Of a DNA stretch of 44,330 bases, positions 22,442 through 31,269 are shown in pieces. The translations under genes were made by a program, and so were the position numbers. The notes under the pieces are model-generated. The model did not search any database. It was not told the origin of the DNA and worked only from the letters and a program-made list of their open reading frames with translations. The stretch's first letter is position 1, and every line of letters begins with the position of its first letter. The stretch comes from an uncultured Ruminococcus sp. (GTDB taxonomy: Bacteria > Bacillota > Clostridia > Oscillospirales > Ruminococcaceae), in contig CAMKMD010000031.1 of the NCBI GenBank assembly GCA_946413815.1, positions 1 through 44,330 of the forward strand. Direction: 5' to 3'.

Positions 22442-22930
22442 ATGAAAAAGTTGAAGAAAGCGCTTGCTATAACAGGAACAGTTCTTGGAACTACATATGT
22501 AGTCATGGACGTGATCGCAAAGAGTCAGAAGAAAAAGGCAACATATCAGGATAAGCCTGAAGAAAAGAATCCCTTGGAGGGAAAGAAAGTAGTATTCGTT
22601 GAGAATGAAAATGATGCTGTGAATGCAGACGGCCTTAATGGTCATCTCGAAGCAGTCGGTAATTCTGAACACGTTCCAACAGTGTATGAAGTATGCATTA
22701 AGCGTGGAATTGATAAGGTACTTTCTTTCGGAGGAATGATTCTTCTTGCTCCTGTATATGTTGCCACTTCTTTTGCCATAAAGGCGGATGATCCAGGGCC
22801 TGTATTATTCAAGCAGAAGAGAGTTGGTCAGAATAAGCAGTACTTTGAACTGCTTAAATTCCGTTCTATGTCAGTTAATACGCCTAACCTCTTATTTATA
22901 AAAGGTGAAAAGATGGAGAAAACAGCGTAA
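22442..22930 (+). pseudogene. Truncated initiating sugar transferase, copy 1
   Basis: Residues 1-148 match the intact enzyme at 23938-24873 along their whole length, including the unusual N-terminal extension ('KKVVFVENENDAVNADG'), the membrane hairpin and 'DDPGPVLFKQKRVG ... LLKFRSMSVNTP'. Right after 'SVNTP' the similarity stops, and a foreign tail ('NLLFIKGEKMEKTA') leads to a stop. The catalytic Asp-Glu region ('IDELPQLWNI') that follows in the intact copy is missing, so it should be inactive. It keeps a ribosome-binding site (AGGGTGG). Confidence 0.88.
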
Positions 22931-22990
22931 AATCGAGGAAAATGTACATTAAAAATCATCATTGTTTCGTTACATTTTCGGGGTAATATC
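22894..22990. mobile_element. Possible insertion-sequence scar
   Basis: The sequence that interrupts the transferase has its own frame ending 'KRWRKQRKIEENVH', a Lys/Arg-rich end like that of a transposase, and a perfect 9-bp inverted repeat GAAAATGTA (22938-22946) / TACATTTTC (22971-22979). The duplicated module resumes at 23304. I cannot name the element. Confidence 0.35.
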
Positions 22991-23303
22991 ATTGCATTAT
23001 CAGGTATGAACACTTCCGACGCATCGGCGGAGAATTTACCTTTTGAGCTGAAGAAGGTAATTGGTATGTAAATTGTTGGTAGTATGTACATAAGAAGTAT
23101 TGATGTATAAAAGTTGGCGGGTTGATATAAGTGACTGAGTTTCGGTTGCTGATATGAGCTTGCTGATAAACACAGTGTGTTAGGAGCACACGGTTGGTTA
23201 TTATATATAGTATTTCCGAGACCGGAGTATTACCCGGTCTCTAAAAATCGTAGTAGTATTGATCCATCTTGACACTTTTATAATCTTTTTAGGGGGCGTG
23301 TTT
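22991..23303. other. Intergenic region between the duplicated modules
   Basis: No intact gene is visible. It holds a short hairpin around 23176-23190 (GTGTG/CACAC) and the second leader element (23209-23241). Confidence 0.55.
23209..23241 (+). promoter_or_regulatory. Leader element 2: AGTATTTCCGAGA plus strong hairpin
   Basis: AGTATTTCCGAGA (23209-23221) is identical to 21208-21220. Here it overlaps a perfect 8-bp stem, GAGACCGG (23218-23225) with CCGGTCTC (23234-23241). There is no U-tract, so it is not a typical terminator. Confidence 0.6.
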
Positions 23304-23846
23304 ATGAAGAACTTACTTATCATAGGTGCCGGACAATATGGTATGGTCGCCAAGGAAATCGCAGAATCGATGAAGTGCTTTGAGAAAATTGATTTTGTTG
23401 ATGATGTATATCCGTCTGCCGTCGGAAAGATCTGTGATATTAATAAGTTGATTCATGAATACGATTCAGCGGTTGTTGCGATTGGAAATACGGAACTCCG
23501 CCTGAATCTGATAAAAGGATTATGCGAGATTGGTTATGAAGTGCCAACTCTCATTCATGAAAAAGCGTATGTTAGTCCATCGGCAAAAATCGGCATAGGT
23601 TGCTTCATAGAGCCTATGGTTGTTGTTCATACCGCAGTGAGTGTTGAAACAGGATGCATACTCTCCGCCGGAGTGATCTTAAACCACAACAGTGTTGTTC
23701 ACGAAGGCTGCCATATTAATTGCGGTTCTGTTGTTAAAGCAAGAGCTGAGATCAAGGCTGGTACTCAGACGGGCTATAATGAAGTATGTGATACTGAGAA
23801 GGTTGAACATATGAAACAGCATGAGAAATTGCCTGTTGCCGTGTAA
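23304..23846 (+). CDS. NeuD/PglD-like sugar acyltransferase, copy 2
   Basis: The 180-residue protein starts at an ATG with AGGGGG nine bases upstream. It has 'LLIIGAGQYGMVAKEIAES', the conserved 'AVVAIGNTELRL' segment and hexapeptide repeats 'VETGCILSAGVILNHNSVV', 'GCHINCGSVV'. Much of the sequence is identical to copy 1. Acetyl-CoA is the likely donor, with a UDP-linked amino sugar as acceptor, by analogy with PglD. It stands directly before the intact initiating transferase, which suggests that it modifies the first sugar of the repeat unit. Confidence 0.9.
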   Translation: MKNLLIIGAGQYGMVAKEIAESMKCFEKIDFVDDVYPSAVGKICDINKLIHEYDSAVVAIGNTELRLNLIKGLCEIGYEVPTLIHEKAYVSPSAKIGIGCFIEPMVVVHTAVSVETGCILSAGVILNHNSVVHEGCHINCGSVVKARAEIKAGTQTGYNEVCDTEKVEHMKQHEKLPVAV

Positions 23847-23937
23847 GTGGTTTTATTGGATGGTGAACTTGTGTAGGACACAGTATTGATATAGCAAAAC
23901 TATGAGATATAGAATAATTAAGGTGAGGTAAGAGATT

Positions 23938-24873
23938 GTGAAAGAGCAGACTAAGAAAAATCTGAAAACAGCAGCTACGGTAACCGGTTTAGCTTTTGGG
24001 GCTACATATCTTGTTATGCGTCATATTGCCAAGAAACAATATCCTGACTCTGTGTATGCTAATCAGCCGGAAGAGCAGAATCCGGTACAGGGTAGAAAAG
24101 TAGTGTTTGTCGAGAATGCGGATGATCCTGTAAACGCAGACGGCAAGCAGGGGCATCTTGAAGCTGTTGGAAACACCACACATATCCCGACATTCTATGA
24201 GAAGTACATCAAGCGTGGCTTTGATGTTGTTCTTTCCTTCGGCGGCCTTGTTGTTTTAGCACCTGTTTACGCTGTTACAGCTCTTGCAATTAAGGCTGAC
24301 GATCCCGGTCCTGTGTTCTTCAAGCAGAAGCGTGTGGGAACGGATAAGTCTTACTTCGAGTTGCTTAAATTCCGTTCTATGTCCGTCAACACGCCGAAAG
24401 ACGTGCCGACACACATGCTTCAGAATGGCGGCATTACAAAGGTCGGAGCCTTTATTCGGAAAGCCTCTATCGATGAACTACCCCAGCTCTGGAATATTTT
24501 CAGAGGGAATATGAGCGTTATTGGTCCGAGACCGGCTCTCTGGAATCAGGATTATCTGACAGCCGAGAGGGACAAATATGGCGCTAACGATGTGAAGCCG
24601 GGACTGACTGGTCTGGCTCAGATCAGCGGTAGAGATGAGTTGGAGATTCCTGATAAGGCAAAGCTTGATGGTGTGTATGCTAAGACTCTGAAAAGCAGTA
24701 GTTTAGCAGGCTTCTTGATGGATATTAAGCTGTTTATGGGATCGATTACATCTGTTCTTAAAAGTAAAGGTGTAGTTGAAGGTGGAACCGGAGCAATAGC
24801 TAAAGAAATTGAAAAAGCTAAAACTATTAATAGTGATATACAACCTGATGAAGATATAAAGGCGGAAGTATGA
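23938..24873 (+). CDS. Initiating polyprenyl-phosphate sugar-1-phosphate transferase (intact copy)
   Basis: The 311-residue protein starts at GTG after AGGTGAGG. Residues 1-85 are an extension with a hydrophobic segment and a conserved 'GRKVVFVENADDPVNADG' patch; then comes the bacterial sugar transferase domain (PF02397) with 'IKRGFDVVLSFGGLVVLAPV', 'DDPGPVFFKQKRVG', 'FRSMSVNT', 'FIRKASIDELPQLWNIFRGN', 'MSVIGPRPAL' and 'VKPGLTGLAQISGRD'. It loads the first sugar onto the lipid carrier at the inner membrane face. It overlaps the epimerase gene by four bases (ATGA). Confidence 0.96.
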   Translation: MKEQTKKNLKTAATVTGLAFGATYLVMRHIAKKQYPDSVYANQPEEQNPVQGRKVVFVENADDPVNADGKQGHLEAVGNTTHIPTFYEKYIKRGFDVVLSFGGLVVLAPVYAVTALAIKADDPGPVFFKQKRVGTDKSYFELLKFRSMSVNTPKDVPTHMLQNGGITKVGAFIRKASIDELPQLWNIFRGNMSVIGPRPALWNQDYLTAERDKYGANDVKPGLTGLAQISGRDELEIPDKAKLDGVYAKTLKSSSLAGFLMDIKLFMGSITSVLKSKGVVEGGTGAIAKEIEKAKTINSDIQPDEDIKAEV

Positions 24874-25751
24874 AAAAAATATTGATCACAGGTGCCGGAT
24901 CATATATTGGCACTTCATTTGAGAAATATATGAAACAGTGGCCTGATAAGTATCAGGTAGATACTGTGGATATGATTGGCGATGCCTGGATGAAGAACGA
25001 CTTCTCCGGCTATGATACTGTTTATCATGTAGCAGGTATTGCGCACTCTGACAATGGTAAAATCAGCAAAGAGAAAGCAAAGCTCTATTATGAGGTAAAC
25101 ACAAAACTTACATTACGAACAGCTATGAAGGCTAAGAAGTCAGGTGTTAAGCAGTTCATTTTCATGTCATCTGCTATCGTTTATGGTGATAGTGCACCGA
25201 TTGGTAAGAAGAGAATAATCACGAAGGATACTCCTGTTTCTCCTGCTAATTGCTATGGCGATAGTAAGGTTAGGGCCGAAAGAGGTCTAAAGAAGCTTGA
25301 AGATGAGAACTTTAAGGTAGTTATCTTGCGTCCGCCGATGATCTACGGTAAGGGCAGCAAGGGAAACTATCCTCTGATGTCTAAGCTGGCGCAAAAGATG
25401 CCTGTGTTCCCTTATGTTGATAATTGTCGTTCCATGCTTTATATCGAAAACCTCATGGAATTTGTAAGGCTGATGATTGAGAACGAGGAGCACGGTACGT
25501 TTTGGCCGCAGAATGCAGAGTACAGTAATACAAGTGAGCTTGTGAAGATGATTGCTGCAGAGCATTGTAAGAGAATAGTTCTTGTGAAAGGTGCAACAGT
25601 ACCGCTTAAGCTTGCAGGATTAGCCACTGGGCTTGTCGATAAGGCTTTCGGTAATCTTGCTTATGATCAGTCATTAAGTGAATACAAAGAAAACTATAGA
25701 ATCGCAAATTTAAGACGCTCTATTATGCTAACAGAGGATGTGAGTAAGTAA
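24870..25751 (+). CDS. NAD-dependent epimerase/dehydratase (extended SDR)
   Basis: The 293-residue enzyme has the NAD motif 'ITGAGSYIGTSF', 'FMSSAIVYGD' and the catalytic Tyr-x3-Lys as 'YGDSK', followed by 'VVILRPPMIYG'. It probably changes a UDP- or dTDP-sugar (epimerase or 4,6-dehydratase/reductase). The precise substrate cannot be read from the sequence. It is translated through a four-base overlap with the transferase and ends one codon before the next gene. Confidence 0.92.
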   Translation: MKKILITGAGSYIGTSFEKYMKQWPDKYQVDTVDMIGDAWMKNDFSGYDTVYHVAGIAHSDNGKISKEKAKLYYEVNTKLTLRTAMKAKKSGVKQFIFMSSAIVYGDSAPIGKKRIITKDTPVSPANCYGDSKVRAERGLKKLEDENFKVVILRPPMIYGKGSKGNYPLMSKLAQKMPVFPYVDNCRSMLYIENLMEFVRLMIENEEHGTFWPQNAEYSNTSELVKMIAAEHCKRIVLVKGATVPLKLAGLATGLVDKAFGNLAYDQSLSEYKENYRIANLRRSIMLTEDVSK

Positions 25752-26867
25752 ATGTCAGATACTAAGAAATCAAAGAAGAGAGTACTGTTTCTAGTAAATC
25801 ATGAAGTAGTAATCTACAACTTTCGGCTGGAAATAGTTGAGCGTTTGTTGGCTGACGGACATGAAGTGCACATATCCTCTCCTTATGGTGAGCGAATTGA
25901 TGAACTTACTGCATTAGGTGCCAAATATCACGAAATAGTTATTAGCAGACACGGCTTGAATCCTGTATCTGAATTGAATCTGCTGAGAGATTATAAAAAA
26001 CTGTTGAAGGAAGTAAAGCCGGATATCGTTCTTGGTTTTACTATTAAGCCGAATATCTATGGCGCTATGGCCGCTGACAGCCTCGGCATCCCATTTGTAG
26101 CAAATATTACAGGACTTGGAACAGCTGTTGAGAATGCTGGATGGAAGCAGAAGGTCTTCATTAATCTTTACAAAGTAGCATTCAAGAATATACAGTGTGT
26201 GTTCTTTCAGAACACAGAAAACAGGCAGCTTTTTGTTGATAACAAAATTGCTATGGGAAAGCATAAGATGCTTCCCGGATCCGGCGTAAATCTTGATAGA
26301 TTTCCTGTCAGAGAGTATCCTTCTGATGAAAACGGCGTTGTTAGATTTGCTTTTATTAGCCGTATCATGAAGGAGAAAGGCATTGACTACTATCTTGCAG
26401 CAGCTAAAGCTATCAGGAAAAAGTATCCGAATGCGGAGTTCCATGTATGTGGATTTTGTGAAGCAGAGTACGAAGGCAAACTGAATGAATACAACGATAA
26501 CGGCACTGTTATTTATCACGGAATGATCCGTGATGTGGCAGAGTTCCTTGAAGATATTCATTGTGTCATTCACCCAACATATTATCCGGAAGGACTTAGC
26601 AATGTTCTTCTGGAAGCAAGTGCTTCAGGCAGACCGATTATCACAACCGATAGATCAGGTTGCCGTGAGGTTATTGACGATGGTGCGAATGGATACATGA
26701 TACCGCCAAAGAATGGAAAGAAGCTGATTGAAGCGGTAGACAAGTTCATGCGACTCACAAATGATGAAAGAAAAGCAATGGGCTTAAATGGTAGAGCAAA
26801 GGTTGAAAAAGAGTTCGACAGACAGATTGTCGTTCAGAAGTATATGGATGAGGTTGAAAAGAGCTAA
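25752..26867 (+). CDS. GT4 family glycosyltransferase
   Basis: The 371-residue protein has a GT-B fold with 'KRVLFLVNHEVVIYNFRLEI' and 'KPDIVLGFTIKPNIYGA' in the acceptor half, and 'FISRIMKEKGIDYYLAAAKA' and the EX7E motif in 'YYPEGLSNVLLEASASGRPI' in the nucleotide-sugar half. The similarity is to the galactosyl/N-acetyl-galactosaminyl transferases that often act second in capsule assembly (PglA/CapM-like). It abuts the epimerase and overlaps the next ATG by one base. Confidence 0.93.
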   Translation: MSDTKKSKKRVLFLVNHEVVIYNFRLEIVERLLADGHEVHISSPYGERIDELTALGAKYHEIVISRHGLNPVSELNLLRDYKKLLKEVKPDIVLGFTIKPNIYGAMAADSLGIPFVANITGLGTAVENAGWKQKVFINLYKVAFKNIQCVFFQNTENRQLFVDNKIAMGKHKMLPGSGVNLDRFPVREYPSDENGVVRFAFISRIMKEKGIDYYLAAAKAIRKKYPNAEFHVCGFCEAEYEGKLNEYNDNGTVIYHGMIRDVAEFLEDIHCVIHPTYYPEGLSNVLLEASASGRPIITTDRSGCREVIDDGANGYMIPPKNGKKLIEAVDKFMRLTNDERKAMGLNGRAKVEKEFDRQIVVQKYMDEVEKS

Positions 26868-27769
26868 TGGATTATAAGAAAATCATTAAAAATAGAAATA
26901 CACGGTTTCTAATTCTCAAATTACTTGGCTTTGTGCCAGATAGAATAATGCTTAAATTGCAATATAAAATTAAACTTGGACGTTCTCTCAATTTGAACCA
27001 TCCTAAAAGATTCACCGAAAAGCTTCAATGGTATAAGATTAATTACCGAAACCCTATTATGCACAGATGTGTAGACAAATATGGTGTTAGAAAATTTGTA
27101 GAGAGTAAAGGGCTTAGTGATATTCTTGTAAAGCTGTACGGGCATTATAAGACAATCAACGATGTTCCTTTTTCATCACTTCCAAATAGTTTTGTGATAA
27201 AAACCACACATGGTGGTGGTGGATTAAATGTTGTGGTTGTTCCTGACAAATCAAAGCTAGATACAGAAGAGTTAAAACAAAAGCTTTCTTTTAGCGAAGA
27301 TAGAGTAGCTAATAATGGAGGCGGAAGAGAGTGGGCGTATTACGGTTTAAAGACTGGTATTATTGTTGAGCAGCTTCTTGTAAATAGCGAAAATCCGAGA
27401 GCTGGAGTAAATGATTATAAAATATTCTGTTATAATGGCCATGCTAAATATATTATTGTTGATGTTGATCGATATATCGGTCATAAAAGGAACTTTTATG
27501 ATAGGGAATGGCATAATCTTCATATCACTAGTGACTGCCCAGCGGCAGATAGAGAAATTGAAAAGCCGGAGAATTTAGAAAAAATGTTGGCCATTGCAGA
27601 GAGGCTTTCAGAAGATTTCCCATATGTCAGAGTCGATCTATATAGTGTAGAAGGAAAAGTGTATTTTGGTGAATTGACTTTTTACCCATGGAGCGGATAT
27701 GTTCAGTTTTTACCTGATTCAGCAGACTTTATGTTTGGAAAAGATTTTACTTTAAGGAAAGGTGTATAA
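26867..27769 (+). CDS. TupA-like ATP-grasp protein
   Basis: The 300-residue protein matches the ATP-grasp family typified by TupA of teichuronopeptide synthesis: 'LNLNHPKRFTEKLQWYKINY', 'DKYGVRKFVESKGL', 'SFVIKTTHGGG' (nucleotide loop), and 'YVRVDLYSVEGKVYFGELTF' with 'YPWSG' (metal-binding Glu/Asp). Such enzymes probably attach an amino acid or other carboxylate to the polymer. Its position among glycosyltransferases fits decoration of the repeat unit. From here on the DNA becomes distinctly AT-rich. It shares an A with the next ATG. Confidence 0.9.
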   Translation: MDYKKIIKNRNTRFLILKLLGFVPDRIMLKLQYKIKLGRSLNLNHPKRFTEKLQWYKINYRNPIMHRCVDKYGVRKFVESKGLSDILVKLYGHYKTINDVPFSSLPNSFVIKTTHGGGGLNVVVVPDKSKLDTEELKQKLSFSEDRVANNGGGREWAYYGLKTGIIVEQLLVNSENPRAGVNDYKIFCYNGHAKYIIVDVDRYIGHKRNFYDREWHNLHITSDCPAADREIEKPENLEKMLAIAERLSEDFPYVRVDLYSVEGKVYFGELTFYPWSGYVQFLPDSADFMFGKDFTLRKGV

Positions 27770-28872
27770 TGATTAGAGTTTTACATGTTGTTACAATAAT
27801 GAATAGGAATGGTCTTGAGAATAGATTGATGGATATATATCGTCATATAGACCGCAATAAAGTTCAATTCGATTTTTTGACTCACAGATTAGACGATGGC
27901 GCATTTGATAGCGAAATTAAGAGTTTAGGCGGAAAAGTATATCATATACCAGCGCTCAATCCATTACACACATTTAGATATTTGAAAACAGTGAGGAGTT
28001 TTTTTAGAGAGCACAAAGAGTATTATATTGTACATTCACATATCAACGCATTTAGTACTTTTGTGCTGTATGCTGCAAAAAAAGAAGGAGTCAAGGTAAG
28101 GATAGCTCACAGCAGAACTTGGGGCGCGGAAAAATCATGGAAAACACTATTTAAGTATATTTCAAAAGCATTTATTAATGGTCAGGTTACTCATAGATTT
28201 GGATGCTCACAGCAAGCCGGCGAGTGGCTTTTTGGAAGAAGATGGGTTAAGGAACCAAATCATTTTAAAGTTATTCCTAATTCGATTGAATTGGATAAAT
28301 TTGCTTTTAATGAAGCTTTAAGAAACGAGATGAGAAAAAAACTAGGCTTGAATGAAGAGATAGCATTTGTTAATGTATCACGATTAGAGCCACAGAAAAA
28401 CCATTCTTTTTTGTTGAAGATATTTAAAGAAATAATCAATGACAACTCAAATGTAAGACTGTATTTAATTGGAGAAGGGTGGTTAAAAGACAAAATAAGC
28501 AGAGAAGCTGAGGAATTAAAAATTAGTGAGTCAGTTGTATTTGTCGGAAACATTAATAATGTTGGAGATTACCTTAATGCTATGGATGCATTTATTTTTC
28601 CATCTCTATTTGAGGGGTTTGGTACAGTAACTATAGAGGCTCAGTGTTGTGGACTTCCAATTATTGCAAGTGATACTATACCACCTGAAACTAAGATTTC
28701 TGATTTATTGGAATTCGAGTCGTTAAATTCAAGTCCCAAAATCTGGGCCGATCATATCATGAGGCTCATAGAAAAAACTAGTAGAATTGATCAAAGAGCG
28801 CTTGTCAAAAAAGCCGGTTACGACATAAACGATACCTATTCATTTTTGCAAAACTTTTATTTGGAGGTATGA
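27769..28872 (+). CDS. GT4 family glycosyltransferase (EpsF-like)
   Basis: The 367-residue GT-B protein starts 'VLHVVTIMNRNGLENRLMDI', has 'HSHINAFSTFVLYAAKKEGV' and 'FVNVSRLEPQKNHSFLLKIF', and shows the EX7E motif in 'FEGFGTVTIEAQCCGLPII'. The N-terminal pattern is that of EpsF-type transferases of Gram-positive exopolysaccharide clusters. Donor and acceptor are unknown. The start shares its A with the stop of the ATP-grasp gene. Confidence 0.93.
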   Translation: MIRVLHVVTIMNRNGLENRLMDIYRHIDRNKVQFDFLTHRLDDGAFDSEIKSLGGKVYHIPALNPLHTFRYLKTVRSFFREHKEYYIVHSHINAFSTFVLYAAKKEGVKVRIAHSRTWGAEKSWKTLFKYISKAFINGQVTHRFGCSQQAGEWLFGRRWVKEPNHFKVIPNSIELDKFAFNEALRNEMRKKLGLNEEIAFVNVSRLEPQKNHSFLLKIFKEIINDNSNVRLYLIGEGWLKDKISREAEELKISESVVFVGNINNVGDYLNAMDAFIFPSLFEGFGTVTIEAQCCGLPIIASDTIPPETKISDLLEFESLNSSPKIWADHIMRLIEKTSRIDQRALVKKAGYDINDTYSFLQNFYLEV

Positions 28873-28900
28873 AGTAATATACCATAAGGTGGTGTAGTTA

Positions 28901-30145
28901 ATGCAACAGTCAAATGCCAAAAAAGCTGACATTGCGGATATCCAACATTTAGTTGCTTTTGGATATATGTTCCTGTGTTGCCTCAATCAATACGTTAAAG
29001 TAGCTGGTATTCCTGTTTTTATATTTCTAATTCTGATATACTCGTTTTTAAAACTGCTTCGTAATGGATTCGTTATTCGCAATTCATTTTCGAATATTAT
29101 AAAATCATCAAGGTGGGTCCTAAATTTCTTTTCTTGTTGGATATTATATGGGCTTTTTTTTGCGGCCATTATTTGGAATGAAGCTGGTTGGAGAAATGTT
29201 CTGTACATTGCGATAAATAGTCTTGGATTCTATAATGCTTTTGTAGATTCATACAATGATGAAAAAGTGAGAGTGTCTTTAATAAGAGGAATCATTTGTG
29301 GGCTGTGCGCTAATATGCTGGTTGCTGTATGGGAATTGCAAACAGGAAGGCATGTTATGTCATTGACTTCTGATTATTTGAGAAGATTTGCAAATGTTCC
29401 ATTGGGCTTTTATGTCAACACTAATGATTTAGCAATCGTTTTAATCTTCTTTTTAGTCGCAGTTACAGTCAGTTATATATATAATAGACCAAACAATCAT
29501 TTAAAACTTGCAGTAGTAGGGTTAATTATAGGCGGATGTTTTATTGTTTTTAGTACGGGTTCATTAATATCGAGAGCTACTATTATTTCCTTGATTCTTT
29601 TTTCCTATTTATTCTATCAATTTAAAAAAAGAAGGAAAAATGGATTTATTATTCTTATTATCACAACGTTTTTCTTGCTTATAGTTTTGATTGTTGATAA
29701 TGGAAATGTATTCAATGTATTGAGTATCCGTATTGATGATCCAGCCTTCACTTTACGTGGCGATTTGTGGAGTAAAACGCTTGATGTATTTAAGTCCACA
29801 TATTGTATTGGCATTGGTCCAGGTCAAAATAGTGTTGTTGGCGTTGGATCTGTTCACAATCTGCTTTTAGAGATCGTATCCGAATATGGCTTTATTATAG
29901 GTTTTATTTTTTCTATTCTATATGCATTAATATTTCGGACGATAATAGGATTAAATAATTCTTTGATTACAAATATTGGTTTTTCTTTATGCTTATTAAT
30001 GATACCAATGTCAATTTGTTCGAGTTCAATGACGAAGTTGTTTCCGATATGGCCGTGTATTGGTTTAATTTTAAGCTTTGTTATTCTTGATAGTGAGAGG
30101 AGAGAAAAAAATGATTACAACGGTTGCGCAAACTTATCCAACTGA
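28901..30145 (+). CDS. wzy: O-antigen/capsule polymerase
   Basis: This is a 414-residue, AT-rich gene for a protein with about ten membrane spans and the O-antigen ligase/polymerase domain signature late in the chain ('GDLWSKTLDVFKS' and 'GIGPGQNSVVGVGSVHNLLLE'). It should join repeat units on the outer face of the membrane. AAGGTGG lies before the ATG at 28901. Wzy proteins are poorly conserved, so the assignment uses the motif, topology and neighbouring flippase together. It overlaps the next gene by about 35 bases. Confidence 0.88.
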   Translation: MQQSNAKKADIADIQHLVAFGYMFLCCLNQYVKVAGIPVFIFLILIYSFLKLLRNGFVIRNSFSNIIKSSRWVLNFFSCWILYGLFFAAIIWNEAGWRNVLYIAINSLGFYNAFVDSYNDEKVRVSLIRGIICGLCANMLVAVWELQTGRHVMSLTSDYLRRFANVPLGFYVNTNDLAIVLIFFLVAVTVSYIYNRPNNHLKLAVVGLIIGGCFIVFSTGSLISRATIISLILFSYLFYQFKKRRKNGFIILIITTFFLLIVLIVDNGNVFNVLSIRIDDPAFTLRGDLWSKTLDVFKSTYCIGIGPGQNSVVGVGSVHNLLLEIVSEYGFIIGFIFSILYALIFRTIIGLNNSLITNIGFSLCLLMIPMSICSSSMTKLFPIWPCIGLILSFVILDSERREKNDYNGCANLSN

Positions 30146-31247
30146 AAATAATTTGTATAACAATGGATTTGTTCATGCAAGAGTAAAAGAATACATACAC
30201 GAAGGAATTGAGGCTAATGTATACGTTTTATGCAATAGAAGCATCAAATCAGATTATTCTATTGAAGGCGTAGATGTTATGGCAGGAAATGTTTCGCGTT
30301 TGGTGGATTATGTAAATAATAATAAGGAAGTAACTTGTGTTTGCTTTCATTTCTTAAATCCTTCTATGTTAAAAGCAATTCAACATTTTAGAAAGAATAT
30401 AAAATTGGTAGTTTTTGTACATGGAAATGAGGCACTTTGGTGGCATGAAAGAATATTCCCAGATCGTTTTAGCGGCTTTATCAGGACTCTGAAATTTATA
30501 AAGTATATGATCGTTAATACATATAGTATTAATTATATACGGAAAAGGATCAATAATATTGATAATTCGATAAATATCGTATGTGTTTCAGAGTGGATGA
30601 AGAATGTTGCTGTAAAGAATTGGAAAATCGATGAAAAAAAAGTTCAAGCTCATATTATCCCAAACATTGTTAATGAAAACATATTTAAGTATGAGAAGAA
30701 AGATAGTTCGTTGAGATATAATATTCTGTTGATTCGTCAATTTACTAGCGGAAAATACGCCTTAGATATTGCTATGGACACGATAAAAAAGCTTGAGGAG
30801 TATCCGGAGGCTGAAAAGATTAGGATTACTGTGATTGGCAGAGGATGGCTTTACAAAAAATATACTGATAGGATCAAGAATTTTAGAAATGTTACTTTGC
30901 ATGAGACATTTTTGACTCAGAGTGAGATTGCAAGCAAACATAAAGAAAATGGCATTTTTATCTGCCCAACTCGACAAGATGCACAGGGCGTTTCAATGTG
31001 TGAGGCTATGTCAAGTGGATTAATTCCTATCAGTAGCTGTAATACAGCGATTCCTGAGTTTTTGCCGAAAGAGTTTAACCTAGCCTTTGATACAGCAGTG
31101 GAATCGGCTGAAAGAATTATTGAAATTATCCGAAATCCAGATTTATTTGATCAACTGTCTGGAAGTGTATCACAGTTCATTCAAAGTAAGTGTAATAGTC
31201 AAGAAACGGTCATAAAAGAAATTGATTTGATTAAATCGATGATGTGA
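30111..31247 (+). CDS. GT4-like glycosyltransferase
   Basis: The 378-residue product is read from the ATG at 30111, which has GGAGAG upstream and lies inside the end of wzy. The N-terminal half has 'VCFHFLNPSMLKAI' and 'LVVFVHGNEALWWHERIF'; the C-terminal half has 'ITVIGRGWLYKKYTDRIKN', 'FICPTRQDAQGVSMCEAMSS' and 'GLIPISSCNTAIPEFLP', a GT4 donor site in which the first Glu of the EX7E motif is replaced by Gln (QGVSMCEA). The specificity is unknown. Confidence 0.88.
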   Translation: MITTVAQTYPTENNLYNNGFVHARVKEYIHEGIEANVYVLCNRSIKSDYSIEGVDVMAGNVSRLVDYVNNNKEVTCVCFHFLNPSMLKAIQHFRKNIKLVVFVHGNEALWWHERIFPDRFSGFIRTLKFIKYMIVNTYSINYIRKRINNIDNSINIVCVSEWMKNVAVKNWKIDEKKVQAHIIPNIVNENIFKYEKKDSSLRYNILLIRQFTSGKYALDIAMDTIKKLEEYPEAEKIRITVIGRGWLYKKYTDRIKNFRNVTLHETFLTQSEIASKHKENGIFICPTRQDAQGVSMCEAMSSGLIPISSCNTAIPEFLPKEFNLAFDTAVESAERIIEIIRNPDLFDQLSGSVSQFIQSKCNSQETVIKEIDLIKSMM

Positions 31248-31269
31248 GTCATTATATAATGGAGAAAAT

